Source: Apostichopus japonicus (lineage: Eukaryota; Echinodermata; Holothuroidea; Aspidochirotida; Stichopodidae). From it: a stretch of 60,000 nucleotides of DNA. The position numbers and the translations under genes are program-made. Position 1 is the stretch's first letter; every line of letters begins with the position of its first letter. Below the pieces are notes generated by a model, which was given only the letters and a program-made list of their open reading frames with translations, searched no databases and was not told the origin of the DNA. The DNA is taken from NCBI RefSeq assembly GCF_037975245.1, contig NC_092578.1, forward strand, positions 2,181,001 to 2,241,000, in the 5' to 3' direction. Of this stretch, positions 10,629 to 22,741 are shown in pieces.

Positions 10629-10763
10629 GGCACATGGCCCACCAAAAGCTGCAACCCTTTAAAATAGATCTTGTTGACCTTTCTAGCGATTTTGAACCGA
10701 TAGAGGAATTACCCTTAGTAACAATTCCACGGAATGTATCTCAGATCCCTCATGATGGTCGTG
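10629..10763 (+). CDS. Weak candidate exon with an internal start
   Basis: A pyrimidine-rich acceptor (TGTTTTTAATCCAG) ends at 10628. An ATG at 10634 opens MAHQKLQPFKIDLVDLSS, then DFEPIEELPLVTIPRNVSQ, then IPHDGRG. A weak donor GTGACC begins at 10764, just before a 13-C run at 10775-10787. The peptide has an acidic, natural-looking composition but no family I recognise. If 9628-9710 is a 5' exon, this could hold the true start of the same transcript. Confidence 0.25.
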
Positions 10764-11112
10764 GTGACCCGGTACCCCCCCCCCCCCTCCTGATGCTGTC
10801 ACTGCCTATAAGACAGAATCTGAACCATACACGGTACAATTGCTGTTTTCATCGAAGTAAAACAGAACATTTAGTTATACAAATACAGTTACTCGATTGA
10901 TACATGATTGTGCCATCATATCTATATTATATTACTTACATTACGTCTCTATGTTTCACTATCATAATTAATGCTGACAAGAAATTCATTCATTCTCTGA
11001 TCAATTATAATAAACAGCTGCAGCTGATATATATTTTTTTCATCACCAATCACTTCCGTCAAGAAAATCGTATATGTGGGCGGCAATCTAACTGTAGTGT
11101 GTATGAGACGAA

Positions 11113-11153
11113 TATATACGGCTCATGAAACAGAGCCGTATATATACGGCTCT
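11113..11153. repeat. Palindrome of the GAGCCGTATA hairpin family
   Basis: Bases 11132-11153 are a perfect 22-base palindrome with arms AGAGCCGTATA and TATACGGCTCT. A further arm, TATATACGGCTC, lies at 11114-11125, so two overlapping hairpins can form. The arms are identical to those inserted in the hAT-like element at 5931-5959. Confidence 0.85.
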
Positions 11154-11272
11154 GGAATGAAATGATAAACAGCGCCATCACTATATTCGCGAAAACTTGC
11201 TTGTTTGGCATTAGAGCCGTTGCCACATTTCCGTTGCCCAGGCTTTCCGAACTTGTGGAACACCCTTACAAC

Positions 11273-11537
11273 CAGTGGCGTACTGAGCGGGTGCTCGTCC
11301 CGGGTACCAGTCAGGGGGCGCCAAGCCGAAGCCCCCAAATAAGAGAAAAAAGAAAACTAAATAAGAGAAATAAGAATGAGAATTCCTAAACCTATAATCA
11401 GTTCAAAGCCTAGCACCATTTTGCATCTAAGCCACCTTATATAACCAAAATTTACCTCTTTCCAGGGCGGCATGCCCTTCACGGGATGGCAAAGGAAGGA
11501 TCCGCCCTGGGTACCAACTATTCTAGATACGCCATTG
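11273..11537. mobile_element. Non-autonomous hAT-like element of a second family
   Basis: It begins CAGTGGCGTAC at 11273 and ends GATACGCCATTG at 11537, matching terminal inverted repeats (CAGTGGCGTA against CAATGGCGTA). It is flanked by CTTACAAC (11265-11272) and CTTACAAG (11538-11545), an 8-bp duplication with one mismatch. The 265-bp interior has no coding capacity and is unlike the CAGGCGCGTAGC family. Confidence 0.75.
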
Positions 11538-11713
11538 CTTACAAGTGACAATTTCAGTAAAATCATACACGCAAATTGCATTAGCATGTTTAATGAGGCT
11601 CGTGTAGTAAGTTTCCAAAAGTCGGGCAAAGGTTTAAAAATTCAGGCAATAACGTTTTGTCGCCCCAAATACGCATATCCTTCTAGGGGGACTTTTGGCA
11701 AGCCCACCAGAGC

Positions 11714-11998
11714 CAGGCGCGTAGCCAGGAATTTGCCAAGGGAGGGGCGAAACTGTAAATTCGGCATTGCAAACTATCTAAGCGTAGCGCCACTATGATT
11801 GGCGCGAAGCGTACAAGAAAATTTTGGCTGAAAATGCCTCCCAGATCGCTGGAAATGGCACTTCCCAGTAAGTTGCATCTTAGCATTTTCTCTTTTGAAA
11901 ATACTAGCGATATCATAAAAACATTAAAAAATTCAAAAAATATGCTCAAGGGGGGGGGGTGGCGGCTGCCCCTTCGCCCCCCCTTGGCTACGGGCCTG
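11714..11998 (+). mobile_element. Non-autonomous hAT-like element, copy 2
   Basis: It begins CAGGCGCGTAGCCAGG and ends GGCTACGGGCCTG, flanked by a perfect 8-bp duplication, ACCAGAGC, at 11706-11713 and 11999-12006. It is 285 bp long without a transposase and is the inverted relative of 5717-6044. The interior has a G-rich run at 11950-11959 with a complementary C-rich run close to the right end. Confidence 0.88.
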
Positions 11999-12539
11999 AC
12001 CAGAGCTAAATCAAGGGGATCAGTTCTCCTGGGAACTCTTTACAGAATGACATGGCATAGGTCCCCGTCCCCTCCCCCATAGCACAAATGGTGGTTGCTC
12101 CTTTAACAAGCGCCCTTAAATCGGTCTATTTAACGGTAACATGCTGATTAATTATGTATAGACCACAACACTCAACAGGTAGGCTTTCTTGTGCAATAAC
12201 TGAATCGATACATTCAAGGTGTTAGCTTGTTAATTCCCAAGTTATCAATCGATGAAACACGATATCGTGCTTTAAATTTGGATTTAACGGTCACTTCGCA
12301 GACAGCTCCATAATTATGCCTGACAAACAGTTATAGTCATTCGAACGGTAAACCAACGTGACTTTGTGAATAGCATCCTCACTAAATTATGCAAATAACT
12401 GGTACTGTATAGCTAGACGATTGCCAACTACCACATAGCCTTCATCACTGTAAATTTATGTATATGGCAAATCGACTAAGTTGACTATTGGTTACATGGT
12501 CCTCAAATGAAAACGATCGTGAGAAAAGTGATACCAAGC

Positions 12540-13100
12540 AGTACAATCGGGATTGATAAAAAACGAATTTCCTTCGGATTGTTGTGGAGTAAACCAAATT
12601 TATATACAAGTGACGGGTAAGCGAAATTATATTTTGTATCATGTTGTTAATTTAATATTGAATAAGCTTTCATATGATAGCAAATTAGATCTATAACAAC
12701 GTTTAACAGGGACAACGTTTTGACACTGAACAACACACTTGATCAGCACTTCCTGTCTGTAGAGTTGTATTTGTACTTGTGCTCCATTGTGTTTTCAGTT
12801 AACGTTGTACACTACTACGTATAACATAGGCTAGGCTTACAGCACCCACACATGCACAGTTAATGCAAAACATTAGCCATTATTTTCTTTTCCACTGCAA
12901 TGTTACACAAGGGGCCCTCCATTCCACCGTATTGTAAGATCTTAAGATACAAATTTACAGAATCAAAAAGATAGACAACCAATATGGTCCCTAATTTACT
13001 TAAGCCCAATATTTCCAACTAAGACTAGAAAAAGAACTGAAGTGAAGGCTTAAGTCTAGAATTTCAGTTTCAGCAATATGATTAGACTACGTACATGTGT
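12540..13100 (+). promoter_or_regulatory. CpG transition, possible promoter region of the ARHGAP21/23-like gene
   Basis: CpG is frequent up to about 12830 (nine by eye in 12541-12840) and then becomes rare for tens of kilobases (about four in 12841-13320). In invertebrates with mosaic methylation such a drop marks the edge of a methylated transcription unit. If the unit is the plus-strand gene whose first coding exon is at 36167, its start site may be near here. No core promoter motif or capped start can be read, so this is inference from base composition only. Confidence 0.25.
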
Positions 13101-14708
13101 TGTTTAATTTAAGCCTAGCTTGAGGTACTAGAACTTGAATACTACTTGTTAAAGCTCTATTATGCATTATGTCATAAACATGAACTAAACATTCACTAGG
13201 CCTAACTCTTCAAACATGTTTGGTACTATTGATTATGTTACAGTAGTAGCCTAGAACTAGAAGTAATCACAGAATCATGGTGATGTTCGTTTTCACATTA
13301 ATTTGGCCCATTCGCAGAGATTGATCCAATGAAAAATTCAAACCTTAACATGGTGTCAGATCTTTGTTATTATTTGGTGGATTTGAAAACACTAAGTGAG
13401 TAAGTAAGTAATTATATTGATATGTTTTAATTGTTGATGTGTGTTTTTGTGGTAAATATTTTACATGCAAGAGTGGCTTGCTCCTTTCTCCTGCACTGTT
13501 CACTGACTGAAATGACAGTGTTTTTAACTACAAATATTCAATCTAGTTAGATCTATACAAGCAACCTATGACATGTCTCCGTTTGGATTGTAATCATTAA
13601 AAGGATTCATGACATGACATAACAATTGTTTTAGCTCAACTAGTCACAGTGAGCTTTGTTGTTAGTCTTCCTTGTTAATGAAGTTGGGGGAGGCTTATTT
13701 TAAATATCTTATAATGCATGTAAAGAAGATAGTCTGCTGTTGATAGAATTAAATGTACAACTAATCTCTAAATTACAGTGCTCGTGCATCATAGAGGTGT
13801 AGACCTGCTAGATGTAGACTCTGTTCAACAGAAGGACTTTGAAAAGAAAAAAAATTTTAATAAGAGGGAACGAGAATGAAGTATCGCTGTTAACATTGAA
13901 TTAAGCATATCTACTTAAAGTATTCTTCACTGGAACTGCTTATATCTTTTGACATGTTACCTTATATAAATATCACCTATTAATTTGTGTTTAAATTGAA
14001 TGAAAAGTGCTGTTTGCATTTGTACTTTGCATGCTACTCAGACTGTACGAGGCATTCTCCAAAGATGTTAGACATAGTGTAAGAAAGAAATTTTACAATG
14101 TTCATGGAATTCTTCAAATTTGCCAATATGTCTCCTGATAAGGTGACAATTTTACCCAAGGGTCTCACATACCTACTCATAGAAACTGAAAATAGTAGTG
14201 AGTTGGTAAGGAGAAAAGAACTTTAATCTCTGTTACTAATCTTGGTATGGTTGCATTAAATCCAGACTGTATAAGGAGTTAGGTCCCTAGAGATTGCATC
14301 CCAAACTCATGACAATAGATTTATTGGAGCTGGTAGAAGCTTTGTAAGTTCTGCTACAGTTGTGGTTGGTTGGTTGGTTGGTTGGTAGAAGAACATTCTT
14401 CAATCCTTTGTGAAGTTTATCATGAACCGACAATCCTATGTGTTGTTAAGACTTACGAAACACCCTGGAAACAAAAGATGCAGACACAAAAGTCATCCTT
14501 TTTTCACATTGGGGAGTTTATTGTGCTTTCTGAGTGGTTGCTTTTATACTGCACTACTGTATTCATGTACCACACTAAGCTGCACAGATGCATGTACCTG
14601 GACCGAGTGAACATTTTTGCAGGAAAAATTAGTGTCTTTCAGAGTAACAGTGAGAGAAAAAGAAGGAATACAATGGCTTATAAGTACTTTTTATTTTATG
14701 TAAAAATT

Positions 14709-14755
14709 AGAGGGCCTGATGTTTTGATCCTAGCAGGATCTTCTACATTGGCTTA
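14709..14755 (-). repeat. Hammerhead-like dispersed repeat, copy 1
   Basis: Shares AGAGGGCCTGATGTTTTGAT, then CCTAGCAGGATCTTCT, with copies at 45794-45840 and, reversed, 58483-58525. The central CCTAGCAGG lies in the imperfect palindrome GATCCTAGCAGGATC. This copy has lost the CTGAAGA motif of the others. Confidence 0.7.
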
Positions 14756-16942
14756 CTGAAATTAAAACAAACTAAGGACACATTAAGAGACACAGATTGA
14801 CTGACAGTTAAATTGGACAAATGAGCAATGAATAGAGCATTGCTCTATGACTTTAATCTCTGATTTTTGTCCTTTTATGATAGGACAATGATTAAGATTG
14901 AGACACTTGTTGTCACAACTACAGTATGTAATACTAAATATTTATCATTGCAAAGTTATACTCTGTCCCTTGTTTTCTTTATACATGGAAAGAATGTGAC
15001 CCAAGATCCAGGGTCAAAAATAGGTTAGCATCTTTATGTTTATCACTAGAATGTTTACCAACTATTTATGCATTTTTATGCACATACCTGTAATTTTCTG
15101 ACAGTTAAGGTGTTATTATTGTGTTTTGGTCGTAAAAGGAACCACAAGGTACTGCCAAGGTGATGTACCCTCCTTCCCCTCTCCTAGAGTTGTAATTGTG
15201 TTTACTTTGGCATACATAGGTCTAGTCTACTTGGAAGACTGTCAATGTACACTTGTATTGTAATAATTCTTTAGATTCCTACAGTAAAAGTGCTACATTT
15301 CTTTGTGTACTGTTCCATGAAGCAGTGATTTAATGCCCAAATGCTCACTCTTCCACAATCTCTGTATTTATAAAACACAAGGTCCATTTCCTTTCTCACT
15401 GTGGCTTTAATAGCTGCAACATCAGCCCTAACCTAACGCCCCATCGATAAATCTCTCCCGGTAACATGGAGTTACTTTACTCTTTGGTAAAGTCAGAACA
15501 GGGGATATAAGTTTGGACTTTATTCTTCAGCAGAGCATCATTGGTAGTTTTTAACATGTCTGCAGCCTGGCACAGTTCAGTACTTACTAGACTCATGCTA
15601 CTGTACAAGTTTTACTTTTTATTGGAATTATGTTCCTGATGAAAGAGCGAAAGTTGTGGGTATTCAAAGGAAGTTATTTAGCGTGTACAAGCTATGCCGA
15701 TGTGTTTTTGTGTTCATTGTAGTTTCATAGGCCACAACCAAACAATAACAAGGCAGTGAATGATTAATTATGTCCCCTTTTAATTAGCAATTTAACATTG
15801 TAATCCTTTCAGTTTCTCTTGCTTACAGTAGAATGTTCTTTGAACTGACTAAAAAGGGGATTGAGGTGAAAGTAATAAAACAATGTCTGATTCGATTAAT
15901 AGAGGATGTAGATTAACGAATAGACCATTAAATTTGAGGTTATCTTGTGATTTTGCAGAAAATCACTGCAGGGAAGGCAAGTCTTTTTATTGTTCAATAT
16001 AAAATCTATTTCAGAAATTCTTCTTCTCCCATCCCACTTAACTTGTCAATTATATTCAATGTGCAACAAAAACCTCCCACAGCTTCCCTGTTGTACAGTA
16101 ATTTCCAGTGTGTGCTTTGCTTGCTTTCCTATAAAGTCCTGAAAGTAAGTGAAATGATGGATTTGAAGATATTTCAGATGACAATGTTTTCTTAAGGACG
16201 TCTCCTTTATTACGATCATTAAGAAGTTGTTACTTGTCATGACGAAACCTAAATTTATATATTCTCCTGAAAATACGTTCTGGTATAGTTGATTTAAGTT
16301 CACTGGTCATCCCTGGCTTTTGGGACTGGAATTTCTCAGCAGGTTGGTATCCCAACAAGGTATTAAATGTAAGTACGTTGAAGTATTACTGACTGAGTTC
16401 CTGTAAGTTGGTTGTCTTTCATACAACTTTTTGGTTTTGGTTATCTGAAATGAAGTAAAGCCATGGATGCTAGAGATACTGATGATGGAAAGCTCCTAGA
16501 AATCAGACCTTTTGTAGTGAGACATGAATCATGAAGAGGAATTGGCATTCCATTTACTTTCTGTATCCCATACCTCTCCCTTGAATATAACCCTTTGCCA
16601 TAAGAATGCATGATTTCATTCTTGTGGGATACTTAGTGGTTTCAAGATGGATATAAAAATGGTGATTGGTTGTTGGAAATAACAGGGTGAAGTTTATTGG
16701 CCAATAAATGTATGAGGTGTGCATTGTTAGCACAGTGTATATACTGTACACTCCCATGTTAGGCAATGGATAGTAAAAAACTTATCTGGATGATACACAA
16801 AAGTAATTTCACTTGGATATATATCAAAGACTATGATATGAGACCTGCACATGAACCTGTGACTTTATTTATGGGAAGTTTGTTGTTATTCTAATAAAAG
16901 TCAATTTGTGTTTGATCATATTTACTACACACCAGAATAGGC

Positions 16943-17106
16943 TTCCGAAACGACCATTCAGCCAAAGGGTGTTAGCCAAATTAACTTAACCGTAGCCTAA
17001 ATGCTAATCTAATGCCGAACACTTTCGGGAAAAAGCTCAGGAAGGGCAAGACATGAAAACCTTCATACCATAGACTTAAAAAAGTTCCTGAATGGTAGAT
17101 TCGGAA
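16943..17106. repeat. Foldback sequence with 19-base ends
   Basis: TTCCGAAACGACCATTCAG at 16943-16961 pairs with CTGAATGGTAGATTCGGAA at 17088-17106 at 17 of 19 positions. The 164-bp unit is noticeably richer in CpG than its surroundings, suggesting a later insertion. I saw no clear target-site duplication. Confidence 0.5.
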
Positions 17107-17764
17107 CGAGGCGGTGATGGGCGATAACCTGGAGGAGGTGCTGAAATATTACCAGTTATTAGGCAATGTACAGTAGATGGTAAGGTGCAATAGTAGAGTC
17201 CAGACAGGTAAGTATTGCCGCTTGTAAAATCTCAGACCAGGGAGTTTTGAAGTGACTAGATCACTTGACCGGTTAATACAGTCTGTGCATGACTATAGAG
17301 CAGCGATACCTTTCTTCTACCCTCTATTAAATTCATCCTGATGGCATTAGCATTGTTAAGATGATTGTGAGGTTAATACCAGTGACTGGCATCATCATCA
17401 TCATCATTGATCAGCCCTGGATGGAGAGGCAACAAAGATGCCAAAGGCTGCATGCCAGCTTCATCTGTCCTCTGCCGAAGATCCCATTTAGATTAATTAA
17501 GCCTCAACGGGATTAATTGGATTCCTTTATCTTAAGGTACACCGTGTCGTTTATAAATAGAGTTGATACTTCCGTGCATACACATAAATATGGCAACTGG
17601 GATATCAGATACAGTGTTACAGTTAGTATTTAATACAGTTTGTTACTCTCTCAAAGTTTTGAGAAAGGTTAAGATCTTTTACGTCACAAGAGTTGATGAA
17701 AGTCCTTTGATTGTTTTGTGAAGGTTTCTATTGGATGGCAAGCTAATTGAAGAGCTTATATAGA

Positions 17765-17765
<1 letters not shown>

Positions 17766-17800
<35 letters not shown>
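17766..17800. repeat. (TA)n microsatellite
   Basis: About 17 TA units, followed by a degenerate ATATATGTA tract to about 17825. Confidence 0.95.
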
Positions 17801-17806
<6 letters not shown>

Positions 17807-20800
17807 TGTAATTATATATATGTATGTACAGTATATGTTCTGGATTTTCCAACACACTACGATTTCAATTATATATACAGTATATCAAAAGATTGAGTAT
17901 ATAGGTGGGACGTGCCACTCAGTCGTTGATAAAATAAACACTAGAAGACAGATTATAATACTAGAAGATGACCAAAACAGAGATCGCAAATATTGTTGGC
18001 AGTTAATAAATTCAGTTAAATGAGGAATATTGTGTTTCAGGTCAAACTAGCTTTGATAGGGATAGCGGTAGGTTGAAGGGGGTGACCGTGGGGAGAGTGG
18101 GGGGGCAGAAAATGCTGAAGGAACCATGAAGCATCCAGTTTAAACTTGGTAAACTATTTTTTATGGTTCAGTTATCCTGCTTACAATTGGATCATTATAT
18201 TAAAGAAGCTAGTGCAACCCTGGCAAAGGGTGACAATAAGTCTAAATAACTTTGGAAGAAGGCCAACGACATGTGAACATTGTTATGAAGAAAAACATTA
18301 CACGGTGTTAGTTTACATGCCGTAGTACCCCTGCGAGTCCTCATTCTGTTGGTAGGTAATTGCCATTGGCCTAATTTCAGTATGTTTTCCTTTCTTACAT
18401 GCTCGGTGCTAAACATGACTTTATGATGGAGGATCATATACACAAATCTTATTGACATTTATACCACACTGTAGTAGCCTAACTGGTCACACAAGAATAG
18501 CAGTAGAAACTGCACATTAAATTTGAATGCTTCTGTATGACGTTAGTAGCCGGATGTCGATCCTTGGCGACATATATATTCAGTAGGCCAGTAAAGATGT
18601 TGCATGCTGAGCTATTGGCCAACAATATAGAACTATATGATAGCTTATGCTTTATGATAGCTTGCTGTTTAGTCCAAATATGAATTAACATAAAACCAAC
18701 AAAATGATATAGGATTTAGGTACATACAAATATAAAGTTTACAATTTTGTCCTATGTTGGAAGTGTCACTGTTGAATCACATTGCAATTGTTTCTGTAGA
18801 TATAACAATAAGAGGGGGTTGGGGAGGGGGGTGTACGTATGAAAAGATAAAATGTACCCTTACTATAGGACTTAGTGAATAGAGACTGATTGGTTCATTT
18901 TAATGAGGTGATAATTCTTGTAAAAGAATAACATCCTGTTTTACCATCTTCCTTGAGGAAATTCAAGATAACTAAAGTGTATTATTGTTTAGGATTGGAA
19001 CCTTAACTGATTGACCAAATTCACATTATGCAAGGTATCTTTCCTTCCTTATTACAACATGAAAAAAAAAATAATTAGAGAAATTATGGTAATATTTAAT
19101 ATTTCTACATCAAAGTGAATGTCAAAACCTTTTCTGTTTTCTTAATGTGACTGATGGTTTATTCAGCCACTTTATGGTAAAGCTAAATTCTTTGTCATAT
19201 GGTCCCATAAGTCATGTTACTGTAGATCAGTTGACGGGTTAACAAGATATTTTACGAAGCACCTTGTGATACGTTTTTAGCTGTATTTGGGATTTATACT
19301 TTACATAAAATGTAATCACTGTAAGTTAATTAACAGAACTTTACTTTCAACCTGTTATCTTGGATTAGAGATGTTGACATCTGGAAGAAACATCAGTGGG
19401 AAGGTTGGGGGAGGGGGGGAGAGAGGATGGGGAGGTAGTATCTCTTCTCACATTGTTACATGTAAGGCAATTTAGACAAACTATAACCATTATGTTTTCC
19501 AAGACAGATGTCTTCATTGATTTTAAGTCTTTTCTCTTACTCTCGATTAACTTTGAATTGTTGCGAACATTGAATAATTCTATTTTATTCAAATGCATTG
19601 CTGGTTGTGAGTCATGTTTGTGTTGCTTGTTCCTACAAGTACCTACTCTAGTTCAGCCCACTACAGTGATACTACTACACCCACACTGGGCTGTTCTCTA
19701 TTGTATAGACGTGGTTCTGACACAGGGCCAACTGGAGGAGTTTCTCACACTTAGACCATAGACTACAAAGAAAGTTGTTCCACAATAGTGATAATATTTG
19801 CACAATAAGCAAACAAAAGGAGTGTGTTACTGAGTACATATTGTACAGTTCATTGCCCCATTATATTATCACTGCTGAGTAAAATGGGAAGCGATTTCTG
19901 TGTTGGCTGGCCATTATTAGAAAATCAATGATTGTTATCATCATACTCAATCAATTTAATTCAGAGTCACAAGCTGTGACATATAAATTTATTTGTTGTG
20001 TGCAGAGGTCATAGGTCAAGTACTTACAATTATTATAGTTTGAAAAAGTTGAAAAAGGTGAAAAATCTGTATTGTATTTCTACCTTTTTTACTGTAATTA
20101 AAGTCTGTGGGTATAACTGTACAATCAAAAGAGGAAGTCATCCAGCATCCTAATTTTTTTTGAGGGTACAAAAAGTTTGGCTGAATTTAACTTCTTGTTT
20201 CTGTAATGAGATTTGAAATTGGCATGCAGCCATGCTACATTAGCCATCAGGATTTTTGAGAAGATTGTTCTTGCGTTTCCAGTCAGTGCTTGCTTGACAT
20301 TTGTTTTTCTTTCGAAAGAACAAAGCTCGCGTGACTTTTTGTGACAAGATCATGGTACAGTAGTGTGATAACATGTTGTTGAGCTAGCCGGCAACACATT
20401 TACATATGAGGACAGTATTATTTGTTTGTTTACCCTCATTTAAAGCAGTATTAACTCTCACTTGTTTCAAATCCTCATAATGTAACTTACGATAAAATAA
20501 GCTAGTCCAACGGTTTTCTCTCCATTAATTTGTCAGTGATTTTATTTTGTCTCGTTCGTTTAAATGAAAAACATGAAATTTTAATATGGATAATGAGATG
20601 TAATGGATAATGTGGATGCACACTTCACATTGAATCATTGCCTATTAAAATACTGTGGGTGTATTAACTCCCTGCTGCATTGCTACTCATGATTTTGAAG
20701 TATGTCTCCAGCAAGCATATAATGCACTTAGACAGGTACCATCTGGTTTTAAATTAACAACCTTCATAGTAAACTAACTAACTCTCATTGTAGCAACAGT

Positions 20801-20882
20801 AGCCTACTACATTGTGGAGTACTACATCAGACCTGCACATTATACAGTCAGTGTCATTGAGTAAGGCTAAGCATGATATGTG

Positions 20883-21050
20883 TGTGTACATATTGGTGAA
20901 CATTATATTCACCAACCTACACATCCTCTCCTACAGTGTACATGTCTGTGTTCTATTCACCAAACCTACACATCTCTCCTACAGTGAACATATTGGTGAA
21001 CATATTCACCAAACCTACACATCTCTCTCATTCAGCGTACATATTGGTAA
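20883..21050. repeat. Imperfect tandem repeat, about 50-base unit
   Basis: Three full units and one partial one share ACATATTGGTGAACAT, CACCAAACCTACACATC and TCTCCTACAGTG. The section TTGGTGAACATATTCACCAA inside a unit is itself an inverted repeat. Confidence 0.75.
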
Positions 21051-21071
21051 TTGTTATTTGGTAACATTTCC

Positions 21072-21135
21072 TCGGACAACCAAATTTGCTGTTCGCTGTG
21101 TTCGGACAACCAAAATGTTTGGCCTGGTTGTCCGA
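21072..21135. repeat. Hairpin made of TCGGACAACC units
   Basis: TCGGACAACC occurs at 21072-21081 and 21102-21111, and its perfect reverse complement GGTTGTCCGA at 21126-21135. It directly follows the ~50-base tandem array. Confidence 0.7.
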
Positions 21136-22640
21136 GAGACAACCACAAAAAATCCTTTGAAAATGTGCCCTGAATGTGTACATCTTAGTAATTAGATTAG
21201 AATTGTATAGATTTTCAGATAGAAGTAAAGATTTATCCAAGTCTGAATAATCTTCGGAAAATACTGGTTCCTTTAGTGTACATAGTACATACTCTGACTT
21301 TACTGTGTACAAGTACTGTGACATTGTACAACTCGTCCATACTGTTCTTGCCCATACTAATCTGCACAGTAACAGTGTGCCAATATCCAACCGCCTGCTA
21401 GAAAACACTACTTGCCAGGACACTTTGCTTCAATTTTACTTTCTGTTTGTGTCAAATACAATTCCCAAGCCAACTTTATCCACTGCGACAAAGGCACGGC
21501 AAAACGGTCACAAGATATTGTTATATGTTTGTTAGCAAGTAATACAGTACGTCAAGTCGGAAATTGAGGAAACAGTGAATTTGACAGTAGGTAGATCAGA
21601 TTTCGTAGTGTGGGTTTTATTGTAATTGTACAACAAAATGAGATTTGTTATTCATATTTTGCTTCGACCCTACAGATGTCTTAGATGGATATATAGTGGA
21701 TTCAGTTTCTCATTTGCAACTTGTTGCCTCTAGTCAATCTAGTATTTACATTTAGACACACAACGCTCGCAAAACAAATTTATGTTAAAATTATCACCGT
21801 TGATCAAGTCTCCAATTTCTTGGTTAGATTTAGTTAAGTTTTGAGGCTGTAATTTGTATGGAAAATATAGAGCAGATTTATGATAACAAAAAGAGAGACA
21901 GTGTAAGAAGACAACAGCTTTACAAGTACTTTCCACAATATAACACAGAAATCTATTATGATGGCCTTTTCTTAGCAGAATATGTATAACCATCTACCTT
22001 GACATCAGTCTTTACTTTTCTCCAAGATTGCGTGCCAAAAGTCGTAGTTAGAAAGTATTTATAAAACATTTGGAGTACGTAAATTGATAAATGTGTTATA
22101 AACGAGAAAAAAAAAATATCTTTCAATTTCACTCTTATCATTTCACAAAAAAAAGATGACGTTGATACTGAAACTTGTACTAAAATTGTTTTCCATTTTG
22201 TTATTTGTGGTACTGTGTTAAGTCCTCCTAGAAGTTTTGTACTCTATATTTCTTACAGATCATCCTTGTGGAGACAAACTGAGTAAGGGCGCAGCGACAG
22301 AGCGTAAAAAGGTCCCTGTTGTGATGACCACTACTCCCATAGTGATTGTTGGTGTCTAGCAAAGGCACTTCTCTGTTGGATACATGTATGCTACTGTACA
22401 TGTGGTGTGACCTAGCTTTTGGCTGTGATCTAGCTTCGTAGTTGTTATGTAGTGCAGTTAATGTACAGACCATGAATGAGTCAACGACGATGATAAGAGC
22501 CATGTGTTGGCTCTGATACAGGAAGTTTTTACGAGTTCTGAGTCGGAAGTGCTGGTGTTATCGAGCGGTGTATGTTTTTGGTACAACAGTTTATGGACAG
22601 GGACTCATGTAAACAGAGAAAAAAAACGGATAAGAAAAAA

Positions 22641-22741
22641 AACTATGTGCTATATGAGAGAACAGCTGTGGTGACTTCATAGAGATTGCTATTCCTAGAC
22701 TACTTATTTTGGAGAGGAAAAGTAGATTGTCATTTTGCGAG
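22641..22741 (+). other. Possible 5'-UTR exon ending in a consensus donor
   Basis: A perfect donor, GAG followed by GTAAGTC, begins at 22742 within the CpG-poor region upstream of the ARHGAP21/23-like gene and on the same strand. The sequence before it has stops in all frames, so it could only be non-coding leader. The left border given is arbitrary. Donor-like strings arise by chance over 23 kb, so confidence is low. Confidence 0.15.

Larger units (their letters stand above)
13100..22640. other. Long CpG-poor stretch without coding exons
   Basis: Probably part of the 5' intron of the downstream gene. It contains a (TTGG)n run at 14364-14386, a hammerhead-like repeat at 14709-14755, a foldback sequence at 16943-17106, (ATC)n at 17391-17408, (TA)n at 17766-17800 and a tandem array at 20883-21050. 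The open frames of 60 to 130 codons here show no recognisable protein and lack sensible splice borders. Confidence 0.4.

Noticed and set aside
14370-14759. Plus-strand open frame of 129 codons
   Set aside because: It starts in a (TTGG)n run, ends in the hammerhead-like repeat, and has no recognisable protein or splice borders.
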